From contig NC_045431.1 of assembly GCF_902635505.1 (NCBI RefSeq), forward strand, positions 66,877,501 to 66,941,500: a stretch of 64,000 nucleotides of DNA. Reading direction: 5' to 3'. Below the pieces are notes generated by a model. It was not told where the DNA came from. It saw nothing but the letters and a program-made list of their open reading frames with translations, and did not search any database. Position 1 is the first letter of the stretch, and every line of letters begins with the position of its first letter. Origin of the DNA: Sarcophilus harrisii (Eukaryota > Chordata > Mammalia > Dasyuromorphia > Dasyuridae). Of the stretch, positions 12,066 through 25,130 are shown piece by piece. The position numbers were made by a program, and so were the translations under genes.

Positions 12066-12794
12066 ATAAATACAAATATGAGGGAAGGAGAGGGAAAAGG
12101 ATAAAGAAAAGCAAGCACATGAACAAAGAGGGGAGTTCATAAAGAAATGTTATCTGTAGGTTATTTGTGTTTTTAAGGAAGTCACAAGGTTTTAGAGGAG
12201 TTGGGTCATGTATTCCTGTGGGAAAGGGTACTATTGGTAATTGAGTCATATCCTAAAATCAGTGCACCTTCCAGTGATCTCTTACTCCCATTCTATTTAG
12301 CATCTGATTTCATGGGTTTGGGAATTACTATGCTGTGTTTTTTCTCTGACTTATAAGAGAATAAATAGAAAATGTTTATTTGCAGTTTAATTCATAGTTA
12401 ATGGCAATGTAGTATTTATAGGCTAATGGTGGAACAGTTATATGAGCATAGATTTTGAGCTGAAAGGGAACTCAGTAAGGCAACCAAAATATAGAAAATT
12501 TAAGTGACTCTGTCGAGAAATAGAAGACAGATTTGAATCTGGGTTTTGTCATTAACTTGATTTCTATGGTTAGATCACAGAATTAAGGTGATAAGTTAAA
12601 TAACAACCTAGACAAACTTTCTTGGTATGGAGAAAACTCCATGAAAACAGGCACATTGCTATTTTCTTCTGAATGTTTTCTGTCTTTTCACTTTCAATTC
12701 TTTTTCCAAAATAAAATTTAACTTCTTTCAAGAAGTGCTAAAATTATAAACGAATAAAAAGAAAATAAAACAAGACAGTAATAGCATGATTATG

Positions 12795-13185
12795 TGACGA
12801 TCAACTATGATAGACTTAGCTCTTCTAAACTATTGGTAATCTAAGATTTTTCCAGTAGGCTTTCGATAGAAAATGTCATTCTTATCCAGAGAAAGAACTA
12901 TGGATTGAAGCATAGTATTTTCACCAATTTCTTTTTGTTTGTCTGCTTTTTGTTTCTTGTGATTTTTTTCCCTTTTGGTCTGATTTTTTCTTCTGCAACA
13001 CGACAAATATAGAACTAGGTTTAGAAGATTGTACATATTTAATATATCAGATTACTTGCTGCCTTGAAGAGAGGAGAGATGGGGGGGTAAGAAGAGAAAA
13101 AAATTGTAACAAAATCTTACAGAACTGGATGTTTAAAACTATCTTTACATATATTTAGAAAAATAAAATATTATTGAAAAAAATT
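12795..13185 (+). mobile_element. L1 3' UTR fragment (sense)
   Basis: It starts at 'gtgacgatcaactatgatag' and contains 'cttttggtctgattttttct', a G run at 13081-13087 and a terminal AAATAAAATATTATTG-like end. It matches the tail of the copy at 3250-4207 and is severely 5'-truncated. Confidence 0.8.
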
Positions 13186-13384
13186 CAAAAGAAAAGTAAG
13201 TGCAATCATATCATACTGCAAACAAAAGATGTGTGCATTAATTTTAACAATGGCATAGCTTAATTATCTTAATTATTCCTTTTATATTTTTCTATTTTTA
13301 TCTGAGCTTTATACTAATACTAGTACATTAGCTGTACTAATTACATAATTACTTAATATTCATATTGGTCATAATGTTTATTGT

Positions 13385-13470
13385 TCTTTTGTGCCTGCTT
13401 TTGATACTACTCCTGATTTTATATGACTGCACATAGTAGGTCCTCAATAAATGCACACTGAGTGAATGCT
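13385..13470 (+). mobile_element. L2 3' end fragment
   Basis: It has 'gactgcacatagtaggtcct' followed by 'caataaatgcacactgagtg', the standard L2 terminal block. Confidence 0.6.
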
Positions 13471-15474
13471 GTTCCCATATTTTTTCTGATTTCTACAACT
13501 GATTATTTCTTTTCATGTAAAACTATTTCATCATATCTGTATACCAACATTTCTTCAAACATGCCCCAATAATTGGATGCATTTGCTTTTGCTATAAAAA
13601 ATTATATTAGTAGGACATGAGAGACAGTATTGTGTAGTGGGTAGAGGAATACTCTCAGAACCAGGAATAGTTGGTTTCAGTCCTGTCTCTCCTATATACA
13701 GTGTTCTTTCAGTACACAAGGTTAAGTCTCTAAGACCATAAATTGCATAGAATGTGCCAATCTTCATTGGTACAAGGAGTTTTCTCACCTGTATATTGCC
13801 TATCCTTTATTACTAAGAATGTCTTTATACAGATAGGTTATTTCTCTACTTTATATAACCTTTGGAGACCATGCACTGAAAGAGTGGGTACATGGAGTAA
13901 AAAGTAAGGACATTTTAGTAATGCTTCCTATATAATTCCTTATTATTTTCCAAAAAAGAGTGAAGATATTTCTAGTTCCATTGACATTATCTCAGTGTGA
14001 CTATTTTTTCACAGATGCATCAGTTTTTAATTTTGTCTTATTTTATTATTTTTGCACTTTTAAAGGATACAAGACAGTATTTAAGTTTTAATATGCATTT
14101 ATTTGAATTTCGGAGATGTTGATTCCTTTCTAACATTTTCATGTGGTAAATGATCATCTATGTTTCTTAAATTCTATTCATATGCTTTGATCACTTATAT
14201 GTTGAAAAATGATTCTCACCTTGATAGTATAGATTTTATAGATTTTAGATACTAATATTTTTACTAGAAATATTTTCTGAAATTTTTATCACTCTTTTTA
14301 TATGACTTAATTTGTCTTTAATTTTTCCTTTATATCATATTTGTTATAATAACAGAATGTAATATCTTCCTTTTATGTGCTTGTTCTCTAATATAATTGT
14401 GAATAAAAATATTAGATCATGGATCCATTTGAAATTTGAGGTAAATAATATGAGACGTGAGCCTATTTCTATTTTTTTAAATCATGATCTATTCCATTAT
14501 TTTAACAGCTTTTATTAAATCGTGAATATTTTCTCCAGTGTTTTGTAATTTCAGGGTTTACCAAATAGGAGACTGTTAAAGCCATTTCAGTGTTATTGAA
14601 ATATAAAAGTATGTTGTGTTTTTATTAGAGTCTTTATCTAATGATATGCCTCATGGTTTTTATTATTAATTTACTTTATTAGGATAATTGCTATAATATT
14701 GGATTATTTTTTAAAATTTTGATATCAATCCAATTTGCATGAAATGGATTTAGGTTTTCTATGTTTACACAGCTATCTACATCAATCAACAAGTATTTAT
14801 TAAATATGTACTATATAGTGGTAAGCACTAGAGATACAAATCCAAGGAGAAAAATAATTTAAACTCTCAATGAGTTCACATGTTGCCACTTTCCATTATT
14901 TTATTGAATATATTTGTATCAATATTCATTGAAGATTTTTCATTCTCTATCACATGTTTTTTAGATTTGGGATTAGAAACATTTGTATCATAGTCAAAAT
15001 TGTATATTGTCATTTTTCCTTATTATCCAAAAAGTTGAGAGTATAGTAATCATTTTTATTTTAAATGGTAAACAGAAAGTACTATCTAATATGGATATGT
15101 TTTGTTTTGTTTTTAGTAGGGTCTTTCTCTTTTGTTGATTTATTTTATCAGTTCTTTATTTTAAAATTTAGATTATTTTATGCTTTGGCAAAAATCATCC
15201 AATTATTTTATATTCTCAGTTGAGTTGGCCTATATGGAAGCTTGTGATAGTCTCTAATAATTTATTTCTTCTAAATACATTATGATCTTTTTTTTAAAAA
15301 ATGGTATTATAGACTTCCTTAATTGTTTTTGACTAAATTTGCTATCAGATAATCCTTTTTTTTTTAACTCTACAATGCCACACTTTTTTAAAAAAAAATT
15401 AATTCTATAGAGATTAGTTTGTTATTAAATTCTTCCTCTTTTGAATGATTTCTTGCTTTATACATATATTGGTA

Positions 15475-15531
15475 AAATAGCCTCAGTTTCCATCTGTGAA
15501 ACAGAAATAATAGCACCTGCCTCTCAGGATC

Positions 15532-15566
<35 letters not shown>

Positions 15567-15945
15567 ATGTGTGTGTGTATATATATATTTTTTTTTGCCA
15601 AAGTGATAACTCCCTGGATTATTATGAAGAATAAGTGAATCAGAGATAATAGATAAAAATATTCAGCCAACTTTAAAGTATTATATAAATGTTAGGTATA
15701 GTCCTCTAGGTGACCCAGTGAAGAGAGTATTAGGCATAGAATCAGGAAGTCCTAAGTTTAATTCTGGCCTCAGGACACTAAATGTGTAACTCTGGGCAAG
15801 TCTGCCTCAATCATCCCAACTACGAAATGAAGGTAACAGTCACCTAACTGGAAGAAATATGTGAGGATAAAACTAGATAATAATCATAAAGTGCTTAGCA
15901 TATAACCTGACACATAATTGATGCGAAATAAATGTTTGGATACAT
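15475..15945 (+). mobile_element. Two CORE-SINEs, the first carrying a (GT)n expansion
   Basis: Element 1 (about 15475-15700) has 'cagtttccatctgtgaaaca' and 'acctgcctctcaggatcatt', then (GT)n at about 15535-15580 and a T run, then resumes with 'tattatgaagaataagtgaa'. The microsatellite grew inside the SINE core. Element 2 (about 15705-15945) has 'gaatcaggaagtcctaagtt' and 'tgtgtaactctgggcaagtc'. Confidence 0.65.
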
Positions 15946-16186
15946 CCTATTCTTCCTCATTGGTCCTTTGTTAATATTCAGATGTGTTTGCTTCTTAGTA
16001 ATATTCTAGGAATATCCCATAAATCTTGACATACAGCATACTCTTGTTATCTTTAATATAATCTTTAATTATCTTTATTTTGGCTTGGAGTCTACTTCTA
16101 TTGGTCATTTTAACTTTTTTATATCTATAATAATAGTATTTAAAGTTTCTATCTTTATGAATTTATTTATACATTTTTTAATGTCC

Positions 16187-16383
16187 CAGAGTAGAGATTC
16201 TTAAGCTTTTTGTGTCATTTAGCATACCGATAAAGCCTATGAACTCCATCTCAGAATATGGTTTTTAAATTCTTAAAATAAAATATTTATGATTAAGAAA
16301 GAAATCAATTGTATTGAAATAAACGTGTTAAAATATTAAAAATAAACAAGTTCATAAACCTTAAGTTAAGAGTTCTACTCTAG
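16187..16383. mobile_element. hAT-like non-autonomous DNA transposon
   Basis: The ends are inverted: 5' CAGAGTAGAGATTCTTAA and 3' TTAAGAGTTCTACTCTAG (reverse complement CTAGAGTAGAACTCTTAA). The internal blocks 'agcctatgaactcc' and 'ctcagaatatgg' recur in other copies in this window. CAGRG-type ends suggest the hAT superfamily. No transposase is present. Confidence 0.55.
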
Positions 16384-17504
16384 GGAATGCCAATTTTTAT
16401 TAAAGCTCCACAAACATTTGAATGGAAACTAAAATTTCAATTATTTTATAAAGTTCTTTTCATATTGTGTTTGAATACAATTTTGCCTGCTTTCTGTTCA
16501 ATGAAACATAGAATTATTAGAACTACTTTTGTTCTTCTGTTGAAATATTTTTCTAAAGCAGTTGAATTTTCTTTTAAAAACAGTTACTGTGACATTAGGT
16601 TATATTTATTCAATTTTGATATTTATCTACTGTACATGGGTTCCTTAAATATGCAGTTCCCATGGTTTTTGCTCTTAATGATTTCTAAATTGAATTCAGT
16701 TATGTTTTTCAAAATGAATACAATTCCTTATTTTCATATGTCAGTGAAAGTATAGTAAATCTTATTTCCCCTTCTCATTTTAAACCTGTATTTCTTATCA
16801 GCAATACTTTGGATTGTAGTTTTAATACTTTCTGTAACACATTTTATTTTAATTGGAGCATTCAATCCATTTACATTCAAGTATAAATGTACAATTTTTC
16901 CCTAAATTATTTCTTCTCTATTATTTATTTTGTCACTAGAAAGTATGATGTAGCTTAATTTCCTATAATAGTTATTTTCTATATATATGTATTCATATTC
17001 ACAAAATCAGGCATATTCTTGAATTTTATTAAGTTTGAATAGAAGTTAATTTATATTTACTTTACTTACTTTTGCCTGCTTTCATATCCTAGATAAGAAT
17101 GTTGCTATGATATTTAATTATATTTATAGAAATGGAGAAAAATGTATAATCTTCAAAGTATTTTTTTTGCTTCTCTAATACTGCTTACAGTTTTTTTATT
17201 AAAAAAAAAGAATTGAACTACTAACATTAATGATTTATAATAATAATATACTAACTTACACTTCTACCATATCAACACATTTATATACATTATCCTGCTA
17301 ATCATTTTCCTGCTATACATTTCCTGCTGCTGGTATATTTCTTCTATAGGGACATATATTGAGTGATTGTTAGCAAAATAAAAGTTTTTGTTTCTTTGAG
17401 GGGCCCCCTATGGCTATTACTTTGAAGTATTATCATTAGTAGTATAGTCATCATTCTATTTTCTCAATAAAAGGGATAAAATTAGATAACTCTCATGGGA
17501 AAAA

Positions 17505-17815
17505 CCTAAAAGATTAGTGAATAAGTGTCTGAGAAAGCATTTGAACTCAAATTTTCTTGACTCCATCCACAGTATTATATCACCTAACTTCTTGACACAC
17601 ATGACTATAATGATGACTAGCTATTCAATAATTGTACACATCTACCTAGGATTTTGCGTTTACAAATCTTGTGAAAATCAAGTATAATTACATAAATACA
17701 CAAACATAAATGCACATATGGAAACTGGAGGTCCAACATACAGGACAATTAGTCCTATGTCACATGGCTAGCAAAGAGTAGAATTGGGACTTTGATCAAG
17801 AAAGATGGTATTACA
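17505..17815 (-). mobile_element. Two antisense SINE fragments
   Basis: About 17505-17600 has 'catttgaactcaaattttct' and 'gactccatccacagtattat'. About 17705-17815 has 'ggaaactggaggtccaaca' and 'atgtcacatggctagcaaag'. Both are MIR/CORE-type and decayed. Confidence 0.5.
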
Positions 17816-20404
17816 AATAGAGGGCTATGCTGGTGCTTAATGATTTGATTTCTTTATGAATTCTCAATGAATAGTTTTGAGTGTTAGTATTATCTTTAAA
17901 GTGAAATCAGATAGATTTCTAGAGCTCTTTCTAGCTCTGCCATTTTATGATTTATCATTCTAATTTCAAGTTGAGGAATCTTTCCATTGGTCCATGTTCT
18001 TGCAACTGTTGACTGAACAACCAAAATTTTTTAAAGGATGGGCTCTTGTGGGAAATGACAAGCAATGCTTGGAACACATGACTATAAGCTAAAAACAGCT
18101 TGACATATGAGGCAATAAATTCTTCAAGTAATATATGTTTCTGAACTCATCAATTTTTCACATTTTAAACCTTTTTTAATAGTCCCCTTTACTATTTACC
18201 AATGATATGTATGATATTGAATTTAATGTTCTTACAAAGCAGGAAAATGCAAGAAATTTACAATAATAATAAACTAACTTTGACTTCTACCATATCAACA
18301 ATGCAAGCAATGCAAGAGAGGCATGTTTTGGAATATTTCAGGTCTTATAATTTGATTTTTCTAGTCCAATTTCTCTCATCTGGTAGCATGAATTAGACCA
18401 TAGCCGATTAGAAAACTTGAACTTAACAATGGCCCTCTTTTTCATCAACATTTTATGATTTGAAAAGAATCAAAATAGTCTTTTGAAAGAATGTTGGTAT
18501 TTTCTGGCATTAAACTAAAAGTATTGTAAAATATATAGTACCAATAGGGAATGGGGCATCCCACAATAAGAGAATATCCAGGTAAATGAAGCTTGTCCTT
18601 TGAAATGCCCAAACTTTATTTTAACCATTTTGGAGGGAATTCTTCTAAAAGTACTTCCACATTTTTTTGTTTTATTAAACATAGTTTATCAAACATTAAC
18701 TGAATATAGCTGATTTTTTTACTTGATGAGCCAGGGCAATTAATGTATACATCACATATTGTGCTATCTTATAATAAGAAATGAGTATTCTTTTGTAGAG
18801 AGTTATTTCCCTCAAAACTAAATTTTGCCAAAATGTTATCCTTTTTAGGTTCTTGTGCTTATTTAAAAAATAATATTTCTACTTTCTCCTAAGTGTCTTT
18901 TTGACAAGTGAGCTATTATTTCCACTTGACAGTATTCTATCAGTATATTTATATATTCAGATACACACATATAATATTAGTATAAAGTTATATTGACATG
19001 TCTAATTAAAGACCTAAATCAGTTAATTGGATAATAAATCCCCTAAATCTAGAATGGCATTATTAACATGTATTGGTTTGAATTAGCCATTCAGTCGCCT
19101 TGATTACACACTTCATTTATATATTACAAAGCAGTACTCATGGTAAAGTGTGGTTGTACATTCTTCAAGGGAAGAAGTGAGCAGGAAGGGATCTATCTCT
19201 ACAGAAAAGGCAAATTCCAACAATGTCCAGAGACCTTGGTGTGGCTGATTGAGAATATTCTTTAGTCTCTGTGTGAATTTAATTCTGAAATGTGCTTCTC
19301 CCTTGTAGGGGTGGGAGAAATTTTCTAACCTCACTGTATGATAAAGTATTCTGAATGACATAGCTTTATTATGATAGCTAATAATTCCCTAGTGAGATGG
19401 AAAATTCCCATTTTCCACACAATAGGTGGAAATTAAAAAAAAAAAAAAAAAACTATTGGAGAGGTCTTTCTGCCCCTATGGAATCACTGGAGAACACTTG
19501 ACACCATCTTGATGCAGCTCACTGTTTTTTCATCCTAGCCCTGGTAACTTCACTTATCATGCTGTAGGAAGAGAAAGATAGGCAAGTGTAGAACTTTTAG
19601 CAAACTTTCATATCAGAAAAGTCTCATAGATCCAAGTCTTGGAAAGATTCAAGTTGGTTTTGAAAGACACACTTAACATATCTTTATCTCAAAAGTAATG
19701 ACAGGACTAAGTGCAGCTTTCATTTTTCCATTGGAATCAAGGTCAGATGTCACCCTTTGGAAACGTGGCTTTTATTACTGATACCTACCATTATATGAAC
19801 CAAGAAGTGATACTCTGTAATGAATAAATAGTCAAAATGTCCAGTATTTGTATGTATCATTGAAGTGATTCAATCCCTTCCATGAGATCCTTCTATTGCA
19901 AATGAAGAAAGATTAAGTTCAAAATTTGTTGAATAAGTTTTGATCTTGTGTATGTCAGATAAATCAAAGATTCTTACACAGAATCCCATTTGGGACTTTG
20001 TAACTGAACATGGGAGTTGCAAAAAATTATGCAATAAGTAAGTTTCTGAATGCTCTATACCCTGCAATATCAAATAGTTCTCTAAGATTGAATTCTTTAT
20101 GTAAAAATAAACATGCACATCTATTTCATTAGTATGAAAATTTGCTTTTCCTTTTTAATAAATATTATAATTATTTATATACCAAAGAATTGCTTTAAAA
20201 TAATTTGTGATTTATTATCAGTAAGTGTTTGATTTGTAAACCTATTTTATATACCTATGTACCCAAGAATGAATAAAAATTTCTTGGAGAAAAAAGGGTT
20301 GTGAGTGTCAAGTTTAAGAAATCTTGAAATAAATGAATTTTATCTTTATACTTGTTAAAGGACTGAATGTCAAGGTTATGGAAGCATGTTCTTAAAGTAC
20401 AGTA
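17816..20404. other. Stretch without recognised genes or repeats
   Basis: About 2.6 kb of AT-rich DNA. The only items are a poly(A) run at 19435-19452 and a 40-bp segment at 18261-18300 that repeats 17238-17277. The 19113-19361 and 19870-20118 minus-strand frames show no recognisable domain. Confidence 0.4.
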
Positions 20405-20525
20405 TAAGTACCTTTAGGGCAGAGACTGTTTTTCATTGTTGTCTTTGGATCTTAAGTATCTAAAAGGTCCCAGCACAGAATAGACACTTAACAAAGACAT
20501 GTGAAATTGAATTGAAACTTTCAAT
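20405..20525 (+). mobile_element. L2 3' end fragment
   Basis: 'agggcagagactgtttttca', 'ctttggatcttaagtatcta' and 'cagcacagaatagacactta' are the L2 terminal block. Confidence 0.65.
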
Positions 20526-20695
20526 ATCTCTTTATCAGTCCTAAATAGAAAAACAAAGGAACATTCTCCTACTAAATGCAGAATGTACCATTTTAATCTA
20601 AAATCCTTTGTAGATTGACAGAAAAATAGTTTACACTTCTTAAGACATTATTACGACTTGTTTTCTTAGGTTAGATAACCTTTACATTCAGCCCA

Positions 20696-20784
20696 TCTCA
20701 AAAGTTTTAGTGCAGTTTTTACTATTAATATCTTTAATTAGCCATACACTTAAATAATTTTAAACTGCATTAAGACTTTTGAGA
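20696..20784. mobile_element. Mariner-like MITE (89 bp, palindromic)
   Basis: The 23-bp terminal inverted repeats start TCTCAAAAGTTTTAGTGCAG and end CTGCATTAAGACTTTTGAGA, with 2 mismatches in 23. The 43-bp centre is AT-rich. The compact hairpin form and sequence are like mariner-derived MITEs. No transposase is present. Confidence 0.65.
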
Positions 20785-20878
20785 CACTTTCAATGCTACT
20801 TTGATGAAAATGGAGAAAGAAATGGTGCATTTGAAAATAGAGAAAAAAAGTCAGAAACGTAAAAAATAAAAGTCACAT

Positions 20879-20884
20879 TTATTT
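20879..20884 (-). promoter_or_regulatory. Candidate distal poly(A) signal AATAAA
   Basis: The plus-strand TTTATT reads AATAAA on the minus strand, followed by T-rich sequence (20825-20865) that could act as a downstream element. If real, it would end a long 3' UTR for the minus-strand exon at 29565-29739, about 8.7 kb from the stop codon, or belong to a separate transcript. Confidence 0.3.
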
Positions 20885-23160
20885 AAACAAAAATATACAC
20901 ACAGTGTACAATGAATATGGCTTACACAGAACAAAACAAAAAATAAGAGTTTCTAAAATATCAATGAGAAGGAGCTGGCTTAAGTATCTGTGCATTGCTC
21001 TTTAAGGAAGAAACACACATTGTCAGTTCAACTGGAATAGATACCACAACCCAAAGGGAGAGGAAAGGCCACGGTAGCCTTTTGGATAGTACCACAAGAA
21101 TCAGAAAAGTGGGCATATGGGAAAAAAAATTAACGACAGAATATCCATTCCAGAGCACATATGTACAGAAGGTTGTGTACATGACATGAAAAGGGGACAC
21201 TGATGAGTGAAGTGATTCTGGTGAAGGGGTATCTACACTCTCCTACAAAACAGCAAATAAGTTCTTTGCTTCTATGTTTGGCAAATTCTTGCAACCATTG
21301 CATAAATAGCATCCTAACTGTGAAATATACTTTGAATTACAAACTGAAAGCAAGACTAATATTGCCTGTGGAGTAAATTGAAAAAAAAAACTGCTGTGAA
21401 CCCTAAATCCTAGTCTACCGACATGTACAAGGCCACAAATCAGAGACTAATGTAGATGGATCCTGCCAGTGAGGGACTTAATTTCTGAGACTAAGTTAGA
21501 TTCACAAAGGGACTGATTTTTTTTTTCTCAAAAGGCACAATGATTAATTGATAGATTATAGGCTTAAAAAGGTCACCTTCCTTTTTAAAGAAATCAATTT
21601 GCTCATTGGGGACCTCTGGAGTCAGATCTATCTTAATCATTCTAGTTTATATCATCATCAGTGAGTTATTTTTTCTCTACTGGGTCTGTTTCTTTTTTTC
21701 TGCTTATCATTCCTAAGTATTAACCAAAGCTTTCTTATTTCTTTCTATGTATTAAATTCTAAACTTATATCAGGTCATGTCTTCTTTTTCATATGTATCA
21801 GTGATATCTTCTACTAGCTCTTTTTTTGTTTATTCTTTTCAGGTTATCATTTCTAAGTGTTAACTGATCTTCTTTTTCTTATTTAGGGAAAGTGATTATA
21901 TAGAAAAATAGGATGGTTTCTATTCTGTACCATTTTTACATTTTCTATAAGTTTGACTATACTTTCTATATATACCTAGAATATTTTTTTAGGCATATAT
22001 GCCTAAAGAGGAAAAAACAAAACAAACAAAAACTTATTCTTTTCAGAATACAAATGCTTTAGGCAACTATCTTTATCTTCTTTGATAACAAAATTCAAAG
22101 AATAGTTGCCATGTTTTACATGTGAAGAGATAAACCTCAAACTTCCAAAATTTTTGCTTTAATGGTCCTCTCATCGTTCACCTTAAAACATCCACTTTAC
22201 TTCCCCCATTTTATAAGACTTTGTTCTTATTGTTAATACCTGTTTGGATACAAAGCTTCCATTATTAACTGCCAAGGGAAGAAAAGACAAAATCCATAGT
22301 CTGTGCTCTTGTAATCCCCTTTAGAAAACCTAAAAGCATCAGTATGGAAAATGCCTGACTTGTTTGGGTTATGGAAGTGCTGCAGTGATGTGAAATCATT
22401 TCAGAACTGTCTGCCAACTATACATATCACAGCAAATCATTCTTTTCTGTAGTAATTTTTTTTTAAACCTCCCAACTATTAGAAATGCCTTGTGCTCAAT
22501 GTGTTTGCCTTACCCGGTAACTGCTGATCACAGTTTTTCTCAACTACATTTTAAACCTAGTGATAAAAAGTTAATTTATTTCCTCAGAGATTACAAAAGA
22601 CATCACATCTATTGAGTTAAATAAATGAGACCCTGCATTTCTTCGAAATCGAGCACCTACAGCATCTGGGGTGATTTAGCAGTTTGCCAGAGTTTAATTT
22701 GCTTAAACTAACAGTTTGAACAGCGATTGATCTCTTATTTATTAGAAGCTGGGCAGGCTAATACATTATTTTTTTTTCTCCCAACTTGTAGCAAATGCTT
22801 AGGAGGCAAACAAAAAAAATTGAAATCCCCCAAACCATGCAGAGTCTTTTTTTTTTCACTTCAGTTTGCTTGTTCATGTCTAGTTTATTTATTGCAGTTG
22901 CCAAAACTCCCTTTTAGGGAATAGAAACAAAGTTAGGGAATAGTCCCAGTCTTCACTATGGCAATCAAACATTAGTATTAACCATAGGCCTTTTTCCTAA
23001 TTAAAATCATTAAAACACGACCAAGAATTATATAAACAAGCCCTGACTTATTGAAAAAAATTGTAGACTTTGAAGTAATTGTAAAAAGTTGCTATAATAT
23101 GGGTGTGTGTATTCATTAATAATATACTGTTTTATATAATTCTTAACATTTCGCTAGTTG
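20885..23160. other. Low-repeat stretch, possible 3' UTR or conserved non-coding DNA
   Basis: No interspersed repeat is recognised over 2.2 kb, unusual for this window. The part at about 22440-22760 mixes AT-rich homeodomain-like cores (TTAATT, TTTAATTTGC) with less biased sequence. No splice-bounded open frame was found. The class is uncertain. Confidence 0.3.
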
Positions 23161-23164
23161 GGAC

Positions 23165-23515
23165 CCTAGGCTCATAGGATCACAGATTTAGAGCATGAGG
23201 ATCTGAAAGGTCATTCAATCCAAACCCTTCATGAAGGACATTAAAGCCTAAAACAATAAAATTATCTGCTCAAGGTCATCATTGACCTTCAGTCTTTTTC
23301 AGTTGTGTCCAACCCTTCCTGACCTCTTTTAGAATTTCCTTGGCAAAGATACTCATGTGGTTTGTCATTTCCTTCTCCAGCTCATTTTATAAATAGGGAA
23401 ACTGAGGCAAATAGGGTGATTTTTCCAGGGTCACATAGCTACTTAGTGTTTGAAGCCACATTTGAACTCTGGTCTTTCTGACTCTTAAGACCACAATATT
23501 ATCCACTAAAAGTGG
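23165..23515 (-). mobile_element. MIR fragment plus RTE-tailed SINE (antisense)
   Basis: About 23165-23275 carries 'cacagatttagagcatgagg' and 'ggtcattcaatccaaaccct' (MIR-type, antisense). About 23278-23515 starts 'ttcagttgtgtccaacccTT' and has 'ccttggcaaagatactcatg', 'gtcatttccttctccagctc', 'gaaactgaggcaaatagggt', then the tRNA part in reverse. This is the marsupial SINE with an RTE/BovB-like 3' tail. Confidence 0.7.
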
Positions 23516-24344
23516 CATGGCTATTTAAAATGGCATTAAATATATAATAAACCTGGGAAATTATCTGAAAAACTGTAGAAGAAAGCCTAGATTTATAACT
23601 TCCTCTTTCTGTGCTTTAGTTTCTTTATGATTAAAATCAAACCAGAAAGTTGATTTTTCATCTACAATTATAGTTTTATATATCAATGTAAAGTAATTTT
23701 TATTGGTAACAAATTTCATTTTGTGCAAAAATAATAGATTTAAGAGAAGAAAGGACCCTCCTAGAAATGAAGATCAAAGGATGCATTCATTAAGGGTTGG
23801 GTTGTGAATTCGACATAAATAGGCAGGCAATTTAAGGAAAGTGAATTTCCTTTCTCTTGATATCTTCAATCGAAATCTTAGTAACAATGTAGTAGGTATT
23901 AAGTGTTGAACCTTTTTAGATGAGATGGTCACTAAAGTTCCTTCTCACTTTGGGATTCTTTGATTCTTGTCAACTTGATCAAAGGACAGCTTTAACTACA
24001 TTTTCGACTAAATCAATTAATTATTTTGGTTGTGATATATGGTTGAGAGCAAGACTACACAATTTGGACTGGTGAATTCAAATGCACTCTATACATAATT
24101 ACAAGACAAGATCTGGTAAAAAAAAAAAAAACTGATATATTTTACTATTTAAGGGGAAAGTTTGTAAAAGCAAAGCAATTAAAAAAACATGAAAATGTCT
24201 CTATTCTGTTCTTTATTAAAATTTTTCTAGCTCCTTTTAGATAACCAGTATAGAATTAATAGTATTTTCTGAATACCTGGTATGATAAGGGTATGGATAT
24301 TCTATGGGCTAAATATAGTATTATACAATCATTCCATTCATTAA

Positions 24345-24500
24345 TATGGTGGAAAGAGTTCCAGATTTGTAGTCACAGATCCCAGGTTTGAGTTCTTTTT
24401 TGTAATTGTGTGACCTTGGACAAATCACTTCATCTCAGTTTCAATGTCTCCAAAATGAGCTCTAATTTATGATCTCATTCTCCTTCCATAGCTCTCAAAC
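24345..24500 (+). mobile_element. MIR-type SINE (sense)
   Basis: 'agatttgtagtcacagatcc', 'gtgtgaccttggacaaatca' and 'catctcagtttcaatgtctc' give the MIR order in sense. Confidence 0.6.
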
Positions 24501-25009
24501 TATCCTATGATTTCTGTAACACAAATATCAGACTAGAAAAGGATTCCTTGAAATACCTTTAAAGGAGAAATTTAAAAAATGCAACAAAATATTTTGCTTG
24601 ACATTTCCTCCTCCTCAACTAAAAACTTTAAAGAGATAGGGTAGAGAATATCTGTGGAATCAAAGAGAGAGGGAAAAAATGGATTCCTGAGATATGTTTT
24701 AAAATATTTGTCAGCAGTAGAAGAAAATCCTTGTTGGAACTAAGTATGAATTATTATGATAAATTCTATTTTTAAAATGTGTTCATATTTGGTCTGAGTT
24801 GAAATATAGAAAAGCATCCAACTTTCCAATGATGTAAAGGAAATGACAGGATTCCACAGTCATAATTATCTGAAGTCTATATAGAATAATGAGATTTATG
24901 ACTATCTGGTTGGAGACCATTCATAGCATCTATGAATTGAAGTAGAAAAAATAATTTAATGAAAAAAATGTGCTTTCACAGAATAGAAGTATTAAACATA
25001 GCTTATCGG

Positions 25010-25130
25010 GTTAAGCAGCATGGCTTAGAAATTAAAGTGATCAATTGAGAAGATCAGAGTTCAAAACCTGCCTTAAAGCAGATTAGCTAATAATGTGATC
25101 ATAGGAAAATCACTTAACCTCCTTATGTAC
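25010..25130 (+). mobile_element. SINE head fragment (sense)
   Basis: 'gcagcatggcttagaaatta', 'agttcaaaacctgccttaaa' and 'ataggaaaatcacttaacct' match the tRNA-derived half of a CORE-SINE. Confidence 0.55.

Larger units (their letters stand above)
13990..17180 (-). mobile_element. Old L1, antisense, interrupted by later elements
   Basis: A run of AT-rich sequence aligns by eye, with heavy decay, to L1 read antisense. Examples are 'atcatggatccatttgaaat' (14417), the 'ttttattaaatcgtgaatat' block (14511), which matches the equivalent part of the younger copy at 57120, and 'aattggagcattcaatccat' (16851), a classic antisense L1 string. It is interrupted by SINEs (15475-15945) and a hAT-like element (16187-16383). 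The 122-codon frame at 16387-16755 lies inside it and is not a gene. Confidence 0.55.

Noticed and set aside
11826-12249. Minus-strand Ser/Pro/Leu frames of 81-134 codons
   Set aside because: Artefact of the GGGA satellite at 11868-12065.
16387-16755. 122-codon frame, hydrophobic
   Set aside because: It lies inside an old antisense L1 and is AT-rich (Phe/Leu/Ile/Lys by composition). It has no motif and no splice context.
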